From assembly GCA_037034305.1 (NCBI GenBank), contig JBAGJY010000003.1, positions 1 to 64,000 of the forward strand: a stretch of 64,000 nucleotides of DNA, read 5' to 3'. Each line of letters begins with the position of its first letter. Within the stretch, counting starts at the first letter, position 1. Below are positions 19,850 to 27,830 of this stretch, piece after piece. This DNA comes from Streptantibioticus_A sp037034305 (GTDB taxonomy: Bacteria > Actinomycetota > Actinomycetes > Streptomycetales > Streptomycetaceae). Below the pieces are notes generated by a model that did no database searches, was not told the origin of the DNA, and worked only from the letters and a program-made list of their open reading frames with translations. A program made the translations under genes and the position numbers.

Positions 19850-20965
19850 GTGAATGAGTCGACATTTGCTCCCGGGGGTGGTCAACCAGGAATGACCGTT
19901 GAGGGTCCGAGCCCGGTTGGACTTGGAGCCGTTGGTTCCGTTGCCGTCCGCACCTTCGAGGCACGCCGGACCGATTCGAGCACGGAGACGCAAGCAACAC
20001 ACGCCATGTCGTCATACGAGGAAGACCTTCAGGACGGTCAGTTCTACGACCCGGACGCCGAATACGAGCCGGACCCCGAGTACGCGGCCACCCTCGCCCC
20101 GGACGCCGCCCGGCAGCGCCGTGAGCGCGTCGGCCCAACCGGCCGCCCGCTGCCGTACTTTCCCATCCCCGGCCCGCTGAGCGAGCACGGACCGGCCCAG
20201 ATCATCGCGATGTGCAACCAGAAGGGCGGGGTCGGCAAGACCACCTCGACCATCAACCTGGGCGCCGCGCTCGCCGAGTACGGACGCCGGGTCCTGCTCG
20301 TCGACTTCGACCCGCAGGGCGCGCTCTCCGTCGGCCTCGGCGTCAACCCCATGGAGCTGGACCTGACGGTCTACAACCTGCTCATGGAACGCGGTATGGC
20401 CGCCGACGAGGTGCTGCTGAAGACCGCCGTGCCCGGCATGGACCTGCTGCCCAGCAATATCGATTTGTCAGCCGCTGAAGTGCAGTTGGTCTCCGAGGTG
20501 GCCCGTGAGTCGACGCTCCAGCGCGCGCTCAAGCCGCTCGTCGCCGACTACGACTACGTCATCATCGACTGCCAGCCGTCCCTCGGTCTGCTGACCGTCA
20601 ACGCGCTGACCGCCGCGCACCGGGTGATCGTTCCGCTGGAGTGCGAGTTCTTCGCGCTGCGCGGTGTCGCGCTGCTCACCGAGACCATCGAGAAGGTCCG
20701 CGAACGGCTCAACCCCGAACTCGAACTCGACGGCATCCTGGCCACCATGTACGACTCGCGCACCGTGCACAGCCGCGAGGTGCTGGCGCGCGTCGTCGAG
20801 GCGTTCGACGACCACGTCTTCCACACCGTCATCGGCCGCACCGTCCGCTTTCCGGAGACCACCGTGGCGGGTGAGCCGATCACGACCTACGCCTCCAACT
20901 CCGTTGGCGCGGCCGCGTACCGACAGCTCGCCAGGGAGGTGCTCGCCCGGTGCCACGCCGAGTGA
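19850..20965 (+). CDS. ParA/Soj-family ATPase
   Basis: A 371-residue ParA-type ATPase with a ~110-residue acidic, Tyr/Asp-rich N-terminal extension. The deviant Walker A is in NQKGGVGKTTSTINLGAAL; also visible are LLVDFDPQGALSVGLG, YVIIDCQPSLGLLTVNAL and the C-terminal LEAFDDHVFHTVIGRTVRFPE. GTG 19850 is chosen because AAGGAGGT lies 10 nt upstream. It lies directly upstream of the scpA-scpB genes and is likely the orphan ParA-like protein seen there in Streptomyces, distinct from the parAB locus near oriC. The next gene overlaps its end. Confidence 0.85.
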   Translation: MNESTFAPGGGQPGMTVEGPSPVGLGAVGSVAVRTFEARRTDSSTETQATHAMSSYEEDLQDGQFYDPDAEYEPDPEYAATLAPDAARQRRERVGPTGRPLPYFPIPGPLSEHGPAQIIAMCNQKGGVGKTTSTINLGAALAEYGRRVLLVDFDPQGALSVGLGVNPMELDLTVYNLLMERGMAADEVLLKTAVPGMDLLPSNIDLSAAEVQLVSEVARESTLQRALKPLVADYDYVIIDCQPSLGLLTVNALTAAHRVIVPLECEFFALRGVALLTETIEKVRERLNPELELDGILATMYDSRTVHSREVLARVVEAFDDHVFHTVIGRTVRFPETTVAGEPITTYASNSVGAAAYRQLAREVLARCHAE

Positions 20966-21555
20966 GTCTGCCCGGAGCCGACGAACTGTTCCGTACCACC
21001 GGGGGCATGGCGCTGCAGCCGTCAACTCCCCGGCAGCACAACAACGGTGAAGCCGCCGCGCCCCCGCCCGCCGAGCGGCTGCGCCCGGTACCGGCGGCGG
21101 ACGAGGACGGTACCGCCACCGCGCGCCACCCCGACGAGGACGCGCCGGACGGCGACGGCACGGCGGAGCACGCCGAGCGCCACCGCCGCGAGCAGTCCGC
21201 CCCCAAAACCGCCACCGCGGCCGAACACGCACGATCCGACGCGCCCGAAGCGTCCGGCGCGACCACGCCAGCGCAGCGCCGCCCACCGCAGGAGCACCCG
21301 GCGCCGGAGCGGCGGCGGCGCGGCGCGCCCAACCGGCGCCCAAGCGGCCGGGAACGGCACGACGAGAAGATCACGGTCTACGTCTCCGCCGAGGAGTTGA
21401 TGGACCTCGAACACGCCCGGCTGGTGCTGCGCGGTGAACACGGCCTCGCCGTGGACCGGGGCCGCATCGTGCGGGAGGCGGTCGCCGTGGTGCTGGCCGA
21501 CCTCGAATCGCGCGGAGACGCGAGCATCCTCGTCCGCCGGCTGCGTGGCCGCTAG
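20950..21555 (+). CDS. Disordered protein with ribbon-helix-helix-like C-terminus
   Basis: A 201-residue protein. Residues ~1-135 are disordered and charged (Pro, Ala, Glu, Arg). The C-terminal ~65 residues (DEKITVYVSAEELMDLEHARL, then VDRGRIVREAVAVVLADLE) look like a ribbon-helix-helix DNA-binding domain with a beta strand and two helices. The GTG at 20950 overlaps the parA-like stop by 16 bp and has AGGGAGGT 9 nt upstream. As a ParA partner with a possible DNA-binding domain, it may be a centromere-binding-protein analogue; this is inference from position and fold. Confidence 0.75.
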   Translation: MPRRVSLPGADELFRTTGGMALQPSTPRQHNNGEAAAPPPAERLRPVPAADEDGTATARHPDEDAPDGDGTAEHAERHRREQSAPKTATAAEHARSDAPEASGATTPAQRRPPQEHPAPERRRRGAPNRRPSGRERHDEKITVYVSAEELMDLEHARLVLRGEHGLAVDRGRIVREAVAVVLADLESRGDASILVRRLRGR

Positions 21556-21600
21556 ACGCTCCGCTGGGAGTGCGGCTAGACGCTCCGCTGGGAGTGCGGC
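21553..21600 (+). repeat. 24-bp tandem duplication covering the stop codon
   Basis: Two perfect 24-bp copies (21553-21576 and 21577-21600) begin with the TAG stop of the preceding gene. Each contains a small hairpin (CGCTCC-GCTG-GGAGTG), so the duplication doubles a terminator-like element. Confidence 0.85.
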
Positions 21601-21627
21601 GATGTGACGTCGGTTGTCTAGTGCGCC

Positions 21628-21670
21628 GTTGTGGCTGGTCGCGCGGTTCCCCGCGCCTCTTTGGGGCGCT
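21628..21670. repeat. Streptomyces-type dispersed intergenic repeat
   Basis: This G/C-rich segment around GTCGCGCGGTTCCCCGCGCC followed by TCTTTGGGGCGC matches the short element seen, from memory, many times between Streptomyces genes. It folds into GCGCC/GGCGC hairpins and may act as a terminator. Confidence 0.5.
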
Positions 21671-21767
21671 ACCGCCGCCGGATGCCGCCGCGAAACGCGA
21701 CATCGCGGGGCGAACCTGGGTAGGGTGCCGGTTCGGCCGCCCACCCGCCCCGCCCTGTTGGAACACG

Positions 21768-22859
21768 ATGACCGCAGCTGACCGCCCCGCCCGCCGCCCG
21801 CTGGGCCGAGGAGCGGCGCACCAGGCCCCGCCGCAGGCCGACTCCGGCACCGCGCTGGCCGAGCCGCGCGTAGAGCCGCAGGCCGGGCGGGCGACGGACA
21901 CCGTGCCGCAGCAGGCGGGCCCCACGCCACCGGCGCCCCCCAGCGCACCGCAACCGGCGCCTGCGAGAACCACCGAAGCGGCGGCCCCCGCCGAACTGCC
22001 CGCCCCCGCCGCGGCGCAGGCCGCCCCCGACGCCCAACAGGTCGCCGCCGACGGCCGGTTCACCGTTCGCCTGGAGAACTTCGAGGGCCCCTTCGATCTG
22101 CTGCTCCAGCTGATCTCCAAGCACAAGCTGGACGTCACCGAAGTCGCCCTGTCCAAGGTCACCGACGAGTTCATCGCGCACATCCGCGCCATGGGCGCCG
22201 ACTGGGACCTGGACCAGGCCACCGAGTTCCTCGTCGTCGCGGCCACCTTGCTGGACCTGAAGGCTGCCCGGCTGCTGCCCGCGGCCGAGGTCGAGGACGA
22301 GGCCGACCTGGCCCTGCTGGAGGCCCGCGACCTGCTGTTCGCCCGGCTGCTGCAGTACCGCGCGTACAAGCGGATCTCGCAGATCTTCGCCGAGCGCCTC
22401 GACGCCGAGGCGCTGCGCTACCCGCGTACGGTCGGCCTGGAGCCGCACCACGCGGAACTGCTGCCCGAAGTGGCCATCAGCATCGGCCCGGAGGGCTTCG
22501 CCAAGCTCGCCGTCAAGGCGATGCAGCCCAAGCCCAGACCGGCGGTGTACGTCGAGCACATCCACGCGCCGCTGGTCAGCGTGCGCGAGCAGGCGGACAT
22601 CGTCGTCGCCCGGCTGCGCGAACTGGGCGCCGCCTCGTTTCGGGAACTGACCGCCGACGCCGCCGACACCCTCACCGTCGTCGCCCGCTTCCTCGCGCTG
22701 CTGGAGCTGTACCGGGAGAAGGCGGTCGCCCTGGACCAGGAGCAGGCACTCGGCGTCCTCCAGGTCCGCTGGACCGGCGGCGAGGACAGCGGACAGCCGC
22801 TGGTCACCGACGAGTTCGACCAGGAACCGGGGGTAGGGAAGGATGGCCGCGATGACTGA
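21768..22859 (+). CDS. scpA: Segregation and condensation protein A
   Basis: A 363-residue kleisin subunit of the SMC-ScpAB complex. The conserved core starts RLENFEGPFDLLLQLISKHK and continues DVTEVALSKVTDEFI; the C-terminal winged helix includes ASFRELTADAADTLTVVARF. The first ~95 residues are a Pro/Ala-rich extension typical of Streptomyces. ATG 21768 is the first in-frame start after the repeat; its ribosome binding site is weak. Its stop overlaps the scpB start. Confidence 0.9.
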   Translation: MTAADRPARRPLGRGAAHQAPPQADSGTALAEPRVEPQAGRATDTVPQQAGPTPPAPPSAPQPAPARTTEAAAPAELPAPAAAQAAPDAQQVAADGRFTVRLENFEGPFDLLLQLISKHKLDVTEVALSKVTDEFIAHIRAMGADWDLDQATEFLVVAATLLDLKAARLLPAAEVEDEADLALLEARDLLFARLLQYRAYKRISQIFAERLDAEALRYPRTVGLEPHHAELLPEVAISIGPEGFAKLAVKAMQPKPRPAVYVEHIHAPLVSVREQADIVVARLRELGAASFRELTADAADTLTVVARFLALLELYREKAVALDQEQALGVLQVRWTGGEDSGQPLVTDEFDQEPGVGKDGRDD

Positions 22860-23493
22860 GCAGCACGAGGCGCCCGCGGCGCCGCCGTCCTGCGCCGACC
22901 TCGACGTGAAACCCGCGCTGGAGGCGGTGCTGATGGTGGTGGACGAGCCCGCCACCGAGGAGCACCTGGCCAAGGTGCTGGAGCGGCCGCGCCGGGAGAT
23001 CGCCGACGCGCTGCGGGAACTGTCCGACGAGTACGCACGCGACCGGCGCGGCTTCGAACTGCGGCTGGTCGCGGGCGGTTGGCGGTTCTACACCCGCCCC
23101 GAGTTCGCGCCCGCGGTGGAGAAGTTCGTTCTCGACGGCCAGCAGGCCCGGCTCACCCAGGCCGCCCTGGAGACGCTCGCGGTCGTCGCGTACCGCCAGC
23201 CGGTCAGCCGTTCCCGGGTCTCCGCGGTGCGCGGAGTGAACTGCGACGGCGTGATGCGCACCCTGCTCCAGCGCGGTCTGGTGGAGGAGGCTGGGACGGA
23301 ACCCGAGACAGGTGCGATCCTGTACAGGACGACGAACTACTTCCTGGAGCGGATGGGTCTGCGCGGCCTCGACGAGCTGCCCGAGCTCGCTCCGTTCCTC
23401 CCGGAGGCGGACGCCGTCGAAGCGGAGTCCCAGGAGGGGGTTCCGTCGTTCGACCCGGACGCACCCGACACGACCTCGACTACGGAACACTGA
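22852..23493 (+). CDS. scpB: Segregation and condensation protein B
   Basis: A 213-residue winged-helix partner of ScpA. Key stretches are LKPALEAVLMVV-type helix 1 (here VKPALEAVLMVVDEPATEEH), GWRFYTRPEFAPAVEKF, RLTQAALETLAVVAYRQPVS and VNCDGVMRTLLQRGLVEE. ATG 22852 overlaps the scpA stop and has GAAGG 9 nt upstream; ATG 22843 is an alternative adding three residues. The stop overlaps the next ATG (TGATG). Confidence 0.9.
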   Translation: MTEQHEAPAAPPSCADLDVKPALEAVLMVVDEPATEEHLAKVLERPRREIADALRELSDEYARDRRGFELRLVAGGWRFYTRPEFAPAVEKFVLDGQQARLTQAALETLAVVAYRQPVSRSRVSAVRGVNCDGVMRTLLQRGLVEEAGTEPETGAILYRTTNYFLERMGLRGLDELPELAPFLPEADAVEAESQEGVPSFDPDAPDTTSTTEH

Positions 23494-24518
23494 TGCGAAG
23501 CAGCGGCAGGAACAGCGGAAACCGGAACTACCGGGGGGCGGGCAACCAGCGCGACGACAAGTCCAAGCGCGCCGGTCGCCCCCGTCCCGAGGAGCGCCGC
23601 TACGACGTGGGCGGTCAAGGAACCGCCGGATCCGGCAAGCAGGGCGGCAAGCCCGGCACCGGCAAGAAGGCCGCCCAGGGCCGCAGGACCGCCCCGGCCC
23701 GGCCGCGCGAGTACGACGCCCAGATCGAGGAGCGAAACCGCGCCCGGCACGACAAGCCGCAGCTGAAGCTGCCCAAGACCTTCCCCGGCGCCGAGCAGGA
23801 GGGCGAGCGGCTGCAGAAGGTGCTGGCCCGCGCGGGCCTGGGCTCCCGCCGCGCCTGCGAGGAGCTGATCGAGCAGCGCCGGGTGGAGGTCAACGGCCGG
23901 ATCGTCACCGAGCAGGGCCTGCGCGTCGACCCGGAAAAGGACGAGGTCAAGGTCGACGGGCTCACCGTCGCCACCCAGGCGTACCTGTTCTTCGCGCTCA
24001 ACAAGCCCGCTGGTGTGGTCTCCACCATGGAGGACCCGGACGGCCGCCAGTGCCTCGGCGACTACGTCACCAACCGCGAGACCCGGCTGTTCCACGTCGG
24101 CCGCCTGGACACCGAGACCGAGGGCATCATCCTGCTCACCAACCACGGTGAGCTGGCCAACCGCCTCACCCACCCGCGCTACGGCGTCACCAAGACCTAC
24201 CTGGCCGCCATCCAGGGCCCGCTCCCGCGCGACCTGGGCCGACGGCTGAAGGACGGCATCGAGCTGGAGGACGGCTACGCCCGCGCCGACAGCTTCCGGG
24301 TGGTGGAGAACACCGGCAAGAACTACCTGGTCGAGGTGGCGCTGCACGAGGGCCGCAAGCACATCGTGCGCCGCATGCTCGCCGAGGCGGGCTTCCCGGT
24401 CGACAAGCTGGTACGCACCCGCTTCGGCCCGATCGCGCTCGGCGACCAGAAGTCCGGCTGGCTGCGCCGCCTGACCAACACCGAGGTCGGCATGCTGATG
24501 AACGAGGTCGGCCTGTAG
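23493..24518 (+). CDS. RluB-type rRNA pseudouridine synthase
   Basis: A 341-residue pseudouridine synthase. After ~95 residues of basic, Gly/Arg-rich linker there is an S4 domain (RLQKVLARAGLGSRRACEELI) and the RsuA/RluB catalytic domain. The catalytic Asp motif is in FHVGRLDTETEGIILLTNHG, followed by EGRKHIVRRMLAEAG. RluB modifies 23S rRNA helix 89; RsuA modifies 16S, and the length and context fit RluB better. Its ATG overlaps the scpB stop. The basic N-terminal tail is longer than in enterobacteria. Confidence 0.87.
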   Translation: MRSSGRNSGNRNYRGAGNQRDDKSKRAGRPRPEERRYDVGGQGTAGSGKQGGKPGTGKKAAQGRRTAPARPREYDAQIEERNRARHDKPQLKLPKTFPGAEQEGERLQKVLARAGLGSRRACEELIEQRRVEVNGRIVTEQGLRVDPEKDEVKVDGLTVATQAYLFFALNKPAGVVSTMEDPDGRQCLGDYVTNRETRLFHVGRLDTETEGIILLTNHGELANRLTHPRYGVTKTYLAAIQGPLPRDLGRRLKDGIELEDGYARADSFRVVENTGKNYLVEVALHEGRKHIVRRMLAEAGFPVDKLVRTRFGPIALGDQKSGWLRRLTNTEVGMLMNEVGL

Positions 24519-24642
24519 GCCCGGTTCCGGGACGCGGCGGAGCGCGGTTTGTCCGGGCAGCCGCCCCGCGCGTCGGGCGGCCCGTGGTCGCGGCGGGCCG
24601 TCCGCGGGGGCCTGGGGGCTCGCCTACCAGTGCCTCCCGAGG

Positions 24643-24662
24643 TCTGGGGGCTTGCCCCCGGA
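24643..24662 (+). terminator. Possible terminator after the scpAB operon
   Basis: GGGGGCTTGCCCCC and flanking pairs form a short hairpin about 125 bp past the pseudouridine synthase. A repeat CGAAGGCCCGTCGT occurs twice nearby (24728-24741 and 24758-24771). Confidence 0.4.
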
Positions 24663-24782
24663 GAACCCCGCCGCGGCGGGCAGCCACGACGAGCCGGACC
24701 GGCGGTGTCCGAACCGGCCGCACCTCCCGAAGGCCCGTCGTGACGAACCGCACACCACGAAGGCCCGTCGTAGCCCGTCCGG

Positions 24783-25145
24783 CTAGGACCAGAGTTTCAG
24801 GCTCAGCGCCCGCCCCTCCGCGTCCCGTTCGACCTCCAGCATTCCGGCGACCGCCGTGCGGTTGATCCGCCCGTACACGTGCGGGAAGAGCACCGAGGGC
24901 GCCGTGCCCGGCGGGGGCGGGCCCGCGGGCGGCTCCCAGCGCACCGGGGAGTCCAGCGCGTCCTCGTCGATCAGCAGCACCATCAGCGGGCCGACCGCGT
25001 CCCGGTAGAACGAGTCGGCCACCGCCAGCGCCGTGGACTCGTCGGGCGAGCAGTGCACGAAGCCGTCCTCGGCGAGGGTCGGCGGCGCGTACGGCCGCTC
25101 CGGGACGCGCAGCCAGTCGTCCAGCGGGACCACATGGAAGATCAT
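24783..25145 (-). CDS. DUF952 family protein
   Basis: A 120-residue protein matching DUF952: it starts MIFHVVPLDDW, has the GFVHCSPDESTALAVADSFY motif and LMVLLIDEDALDSPVRWEP, then FPHVYGRINRTAV. The fold resembles small enzyme-like beta proteins; its function is unknown. ATG at 25145. It is divergent from tyrA with 88 bp between starts, so they share a control region. Confidence 0.85.
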   Translation of the reverse strand: MIFHVVPLDDWLRVPERPYAPPTLAEDGFVHCSPDESTALAVADSFYRDAVGPLMVLLIDEDALDSPVRWEPPAGPPPPGTAPSVLFPHVYGRINRTAVAGMLEVERDAEGRALSLKLWS

Positions 25146-25233
25146 GCGCACCGTTCTACCCGACGCGGCGCCGGAAGCGCGGATGGGTAGGACCGAAACG
25201 GCCCTCGGAACGGCGCAGTGGAAAAATGGCGCC

Positions 25234-26319
25234 ATGCGAACCGCCGCCGTCATCGGCACCGGACTGATCGGCACCTCCGCCGCCCTGGCCCTGGCCAGCC
25301 GTGGGGTCACCGTCCACCTCAGCGACCACGACCCGGACGCCGCGCGTACCGCCGCCGCGCTCGGCGCGGGAACCACCGACGTCCCGCAGGGGCCGGTGGA
25401 CCTGGCGATCGTCGCGGTGCCTCCGGCGCACGTCGCCACCACGCTCGCGGAGGCGCAGCGCGCCGGGCTGGCCCGCGGCTACCTCGACGTGGCCAGCGTC
25501 AAGGGCGGTCCGCGGCGCGACCTGGAGGCGCTCGGCGTCGACCTGTCGCAGTACATCGGCACGCACCCGATGGCGGGCCGGGAGCGGTCGGGCCCGCTCG
25601 CGGCCACCCCGGACCTGTTCGAGGGCCGCCCGTGGGTGCTCACCCCGACCCGCGGCACCGACACCGAGGTGCTCAACCTGGCCCTGGAGCTGGTCGCGCT
25701 GTGCCGTGCGGTGCCGGTGGTGATGGACGCCGACGCGCACGACCGTGCCGTCGCGCTGGTCTCGCACACCCCGCAGCTGCTGTCGAGCATGGTCGCGGCA
25801 CGTCTCGAGCACGCCGACGAGTCGGCGGTGCGGCTGTGCGGCCAGGGCATCCGCGATGTGACCCGGATCGCCGCCTCCGAGCCCGGGATGTGGGTCGACA
25901 TCCTGTCCGCCAACCCCGGACCGGTCGCCGACGTGCTGGCCGAGGTCGCGGCCGACCTCGGGGAGGCGGTGGAGGCGCTGCGTTCCCTCCAGTCCGCGGA
26001 CGAGGCCAAGCGGCGGGACGGCGCGGCGGGCATCGAGCGGGTGCTGCGGCGCGGCAACGCCGGGCGGGTGCGGGTGCCGGGCAAGCACGGCACGGCGCCC
26101 ACGGTGTACGAGTCCGTGGTGGTCCTCATCGGCGACCAGCCCGGCGAGCTGGCCCGGGTGTTCGCCGACGCGGGCGCGGCCGGGGTCAACATCGAGGACG
26201 TGCGCATGGAGCACGCCACCGGCCAGCAGACGGGTCTGCTGCAGCTGATGGTGGAGCCGAAGGCGGTGCCGGTGCTCACCGCCGCGCTGCGCGAGCGCGG
26301 CTGGTCGATCAGGCAGTAG
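25234..26319 (+). CDS. tyrA: Prephenate dehydrogenase with ACT domain
   Basis: A 361-residue NAD(P)-dependent prephenate dehydrogenase of tyrosine synthesis. The Rossmann site is AAVIGTGLIGTSAALAL at the N-terminus. The substrate half has TIGTHPMAGRE-type sequence (IGTHPMAGRERSG) and SHTPQLLSSMVAA. The C-terminal ~80 residues form an ACT domain (VVLIGDQPGELARVFADAGA), likely for tyrosine feedback. ATG 25234 is chosen because it gives the expected N-terminus; its ribosome site is weak. cmk starts 86 bp later. Confidence 0.9.
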   Translation: MRTAAVIGTGLIGTSAALALASRGVTVHLSDHDPDAARTAAALGAGTTDVPQGPVDLAIVAVPPAHVATTLAEAQRAGLARGYLDVASVKGGPRRDLEALGVDLSQYIGTHPMAGRERSGPLAATPDLFEGRPWVLTPTRGTDTEVLNLALELVALCRAVPVVMDADAHDRAVALVSHTPQLLSSMVAARLEHADESAVRLCGQGIRDVTRIAASEPGMWVDILSANPGPVADVLAEVAADLGEAVEALRSLQSADEAKRRDGAAGIERVLRRGNAGRVRVPGKHGTAPTVYESVVVLIGDQPGELARVFADAGAAGVNIEDVRMEHATGQQTGLLQLMVEPKAVPVLTAALRERGWSIRQ

Positions 26320-26405
26320 GCCGACGGGACGGCAGTGCGCGCGCGGCCGGTAACCTTGTCGTTGGCGTTCTGCTCCCACCCGTGTACGAGGAAGGTCCCC
26401 CAGCT

Positions 26406-27089
26406 GTGGAAACTCCGGTGATCGTCGCCATCGACGGCCCTTCCGGCACGGGCAAGTCGAGCACATCGAGGGCGGTCGCGGCCAAGCTGGGGCTGGGCTA
26501 CCTGGACACCGGCGCCCAGTACCGGGCGATGACCTGGTGGATGCTGAGCAACGGCATAGACGTCGACGACGCGGCCGAGGTGGCCACCGCCGCCGACAAG
26601 CCCACCATCGTCTCCGGTACCGACCCGTCCGCCCCGACCATCACGGTCGACGGCACGGACGCCGCGGGCCCGATCCGCACCCGGGAGGTCACCGCGGCGG
26701 TCAGCGCGGTCAGCGCGGTGCCCGAGGTGCGCACCCGGCTGGTGGAGCTGCAGCGCTCGGCGGCCGCCGCGGCGCCGAACGGGATCGTGGTGGAGGGCCG
26801 GGACATCGGCACCACGGTGCTGCCCGACGCCACCTTGAAGATCTTCCTGACCGCCTCCGCCGAGGCGCGCGCGGCCCGGCGCAACGGCGAGCTCAAGGGC
26901 AAGGGGGCGGCCGACCTCGCCGCCACCCAGGCCGCGCTGGCCAAGCGCGACGCGGCCGACTCCGGCCGTAAGACCTCGCCGCTGGCCAAGGCGGACGACG
27001 CGATCGAGGTCGACACCACGGACCTCACCCTCGACCAGGTCATCGAGTGCATCGTCACCCTGATCGAGGAGAAGCGAGCGGCTCGGTGA
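26406..27089 (+). CDS. cmk: Cytidylate kinase
   Basis: A 227-residue (d)CMP kinase. The P-loop is AIDGPSGTGKSS near residue 10, followed by YLDTGAQYRAMTWWML and the NMP-binding VVEGRDIGTTVLPDA. The C-terminus has LAKRDAADSGRKTSPLAKADDA, the lid/anchor region. GTG 26406 has GAGGAAGGT upstream at about 9 nt. The stop overlaps the acyltransferase start (GTGA). The cmk-acyltransferase-der order is conserved in actinobacteria. Confidence 0.92.
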   Translation: METPVIVAIDGPSGTGKSSTSRAVAAKLGLGYLDTGAQYRAMTWWMLSNGIDVDDAAEVATAADKPTIVSGTDPSAPTITVDGTDAAGPIRTREVTAAVSAVSAVPEVRTRLVELQRSAAAAAPNGIVVEGRDIGTTVLPDATLKIFLTASAEARAARRNGELKGKGAADLAATQAALAKRDAADSGRKTSPLAKADDAIEVDTTDLTLDQVIECIVTLIEEKRAAR

Positions 27090-27787
27090 CGCGCACGCAC
27101 GGCGCGACGCCCGGTCCGCACGGCGCGGCCGTGGGCCGCCTGATCGGCATCGGCCTGATGAACGGCGGCTGGCGGCCCCGGGTGCTCGGCGCCTGGCGGT
27201 TCCCGGCCAGCGGGCCGGTGATCCTCGCGGGCAACCACGCGCACAACATCGACGGCCCGATGCTGATCGGCACCGCACCGCGGCCGGTGCACTTCCTGGT
27301 CAAGCAGGAGGCGTTCGTCGGTCCGCTGGATCCGTTCCTGCGGGGCATCGGCCAGCTTCCGGTGGACCGCGGCCGGGTCGACCGGACCGCGATCAGCGCG
27401 GCGCTGGGCGTGCTGGAGCGCGGCGGGGTGCTGGGGATCTTCCCCGAGGGCACCCGCGGCGCCGGTGACTTCGCGGAACTGCGGTCCGGGCTCGCCTACT
27501 TCGCGGTGCGCTCCGGGGCGCCGGTGGTACCGGTGGCGGTGCTCGGCAGCGCCCGCGCCGGACGGCTGGTCCCGGCACTGCCGCCGCTGCGCAGCCGGAT
27601 CGACGTGGTCTTCGGTGACCCGTTCGATCCGTTGGAAGGGGCGCGCGGCTCCGCCGAGGGCGGTGGACGAGGCGCTGGCGCGGCCGTGCGCCGTACCCGC
27701 GGCACGTTGGACACCGCCACCGCCCGCATCCAGAAGCAGCTGACCGCGCATCTGGAATACGCCAGGCGCGCCACCGGGCGCGGCTGA
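27086..27787 (+). CDS. 1-acylglycerol-3-phosphate acyltransferase family protein
   Basis: A 233-residue PlsC-like acyltransferase, probably acting on phospholipid precursors at the membrane. The HX4D motif is in ILAGNHAHNIDGPMLIG, motif III is GVLGIFPEGTRGAGDF, and VKQEAFVGPLDPFLRGIGQLP separates them. GTG 27086 overlaps the cmk stop by 4 bp and indicates coupling. It is the second gene of the cmk-plsC-der cluster. The acyl donor is unknown. Confidence 0.85.
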   Translation: MTRTHGATPGPHGAAVGRLIGIGLMNGGWRPRVLGAWRFPASGPVILAGNHAHNIDGPMLIGTAPRPVHFLVKQEAFVGPLDPFLRGIGQLPVDRGRVDRTAISAALGVLERGGVLGIFPEGTRGAGDFAELRSGLAYFAVRSGAPVVPVAVLGSARAGRLVPALPPLRSRIDVVFGDPFDPLEGARGSAEGGGRGAGAAVRRTRGTLDTATARIQKQLTAHLEYARRATGRG

Positions 27788-27830
27788 GGAACCCCGAACA
27801 CTTCGCTGACGGACGACGAGGAAAGACTTC

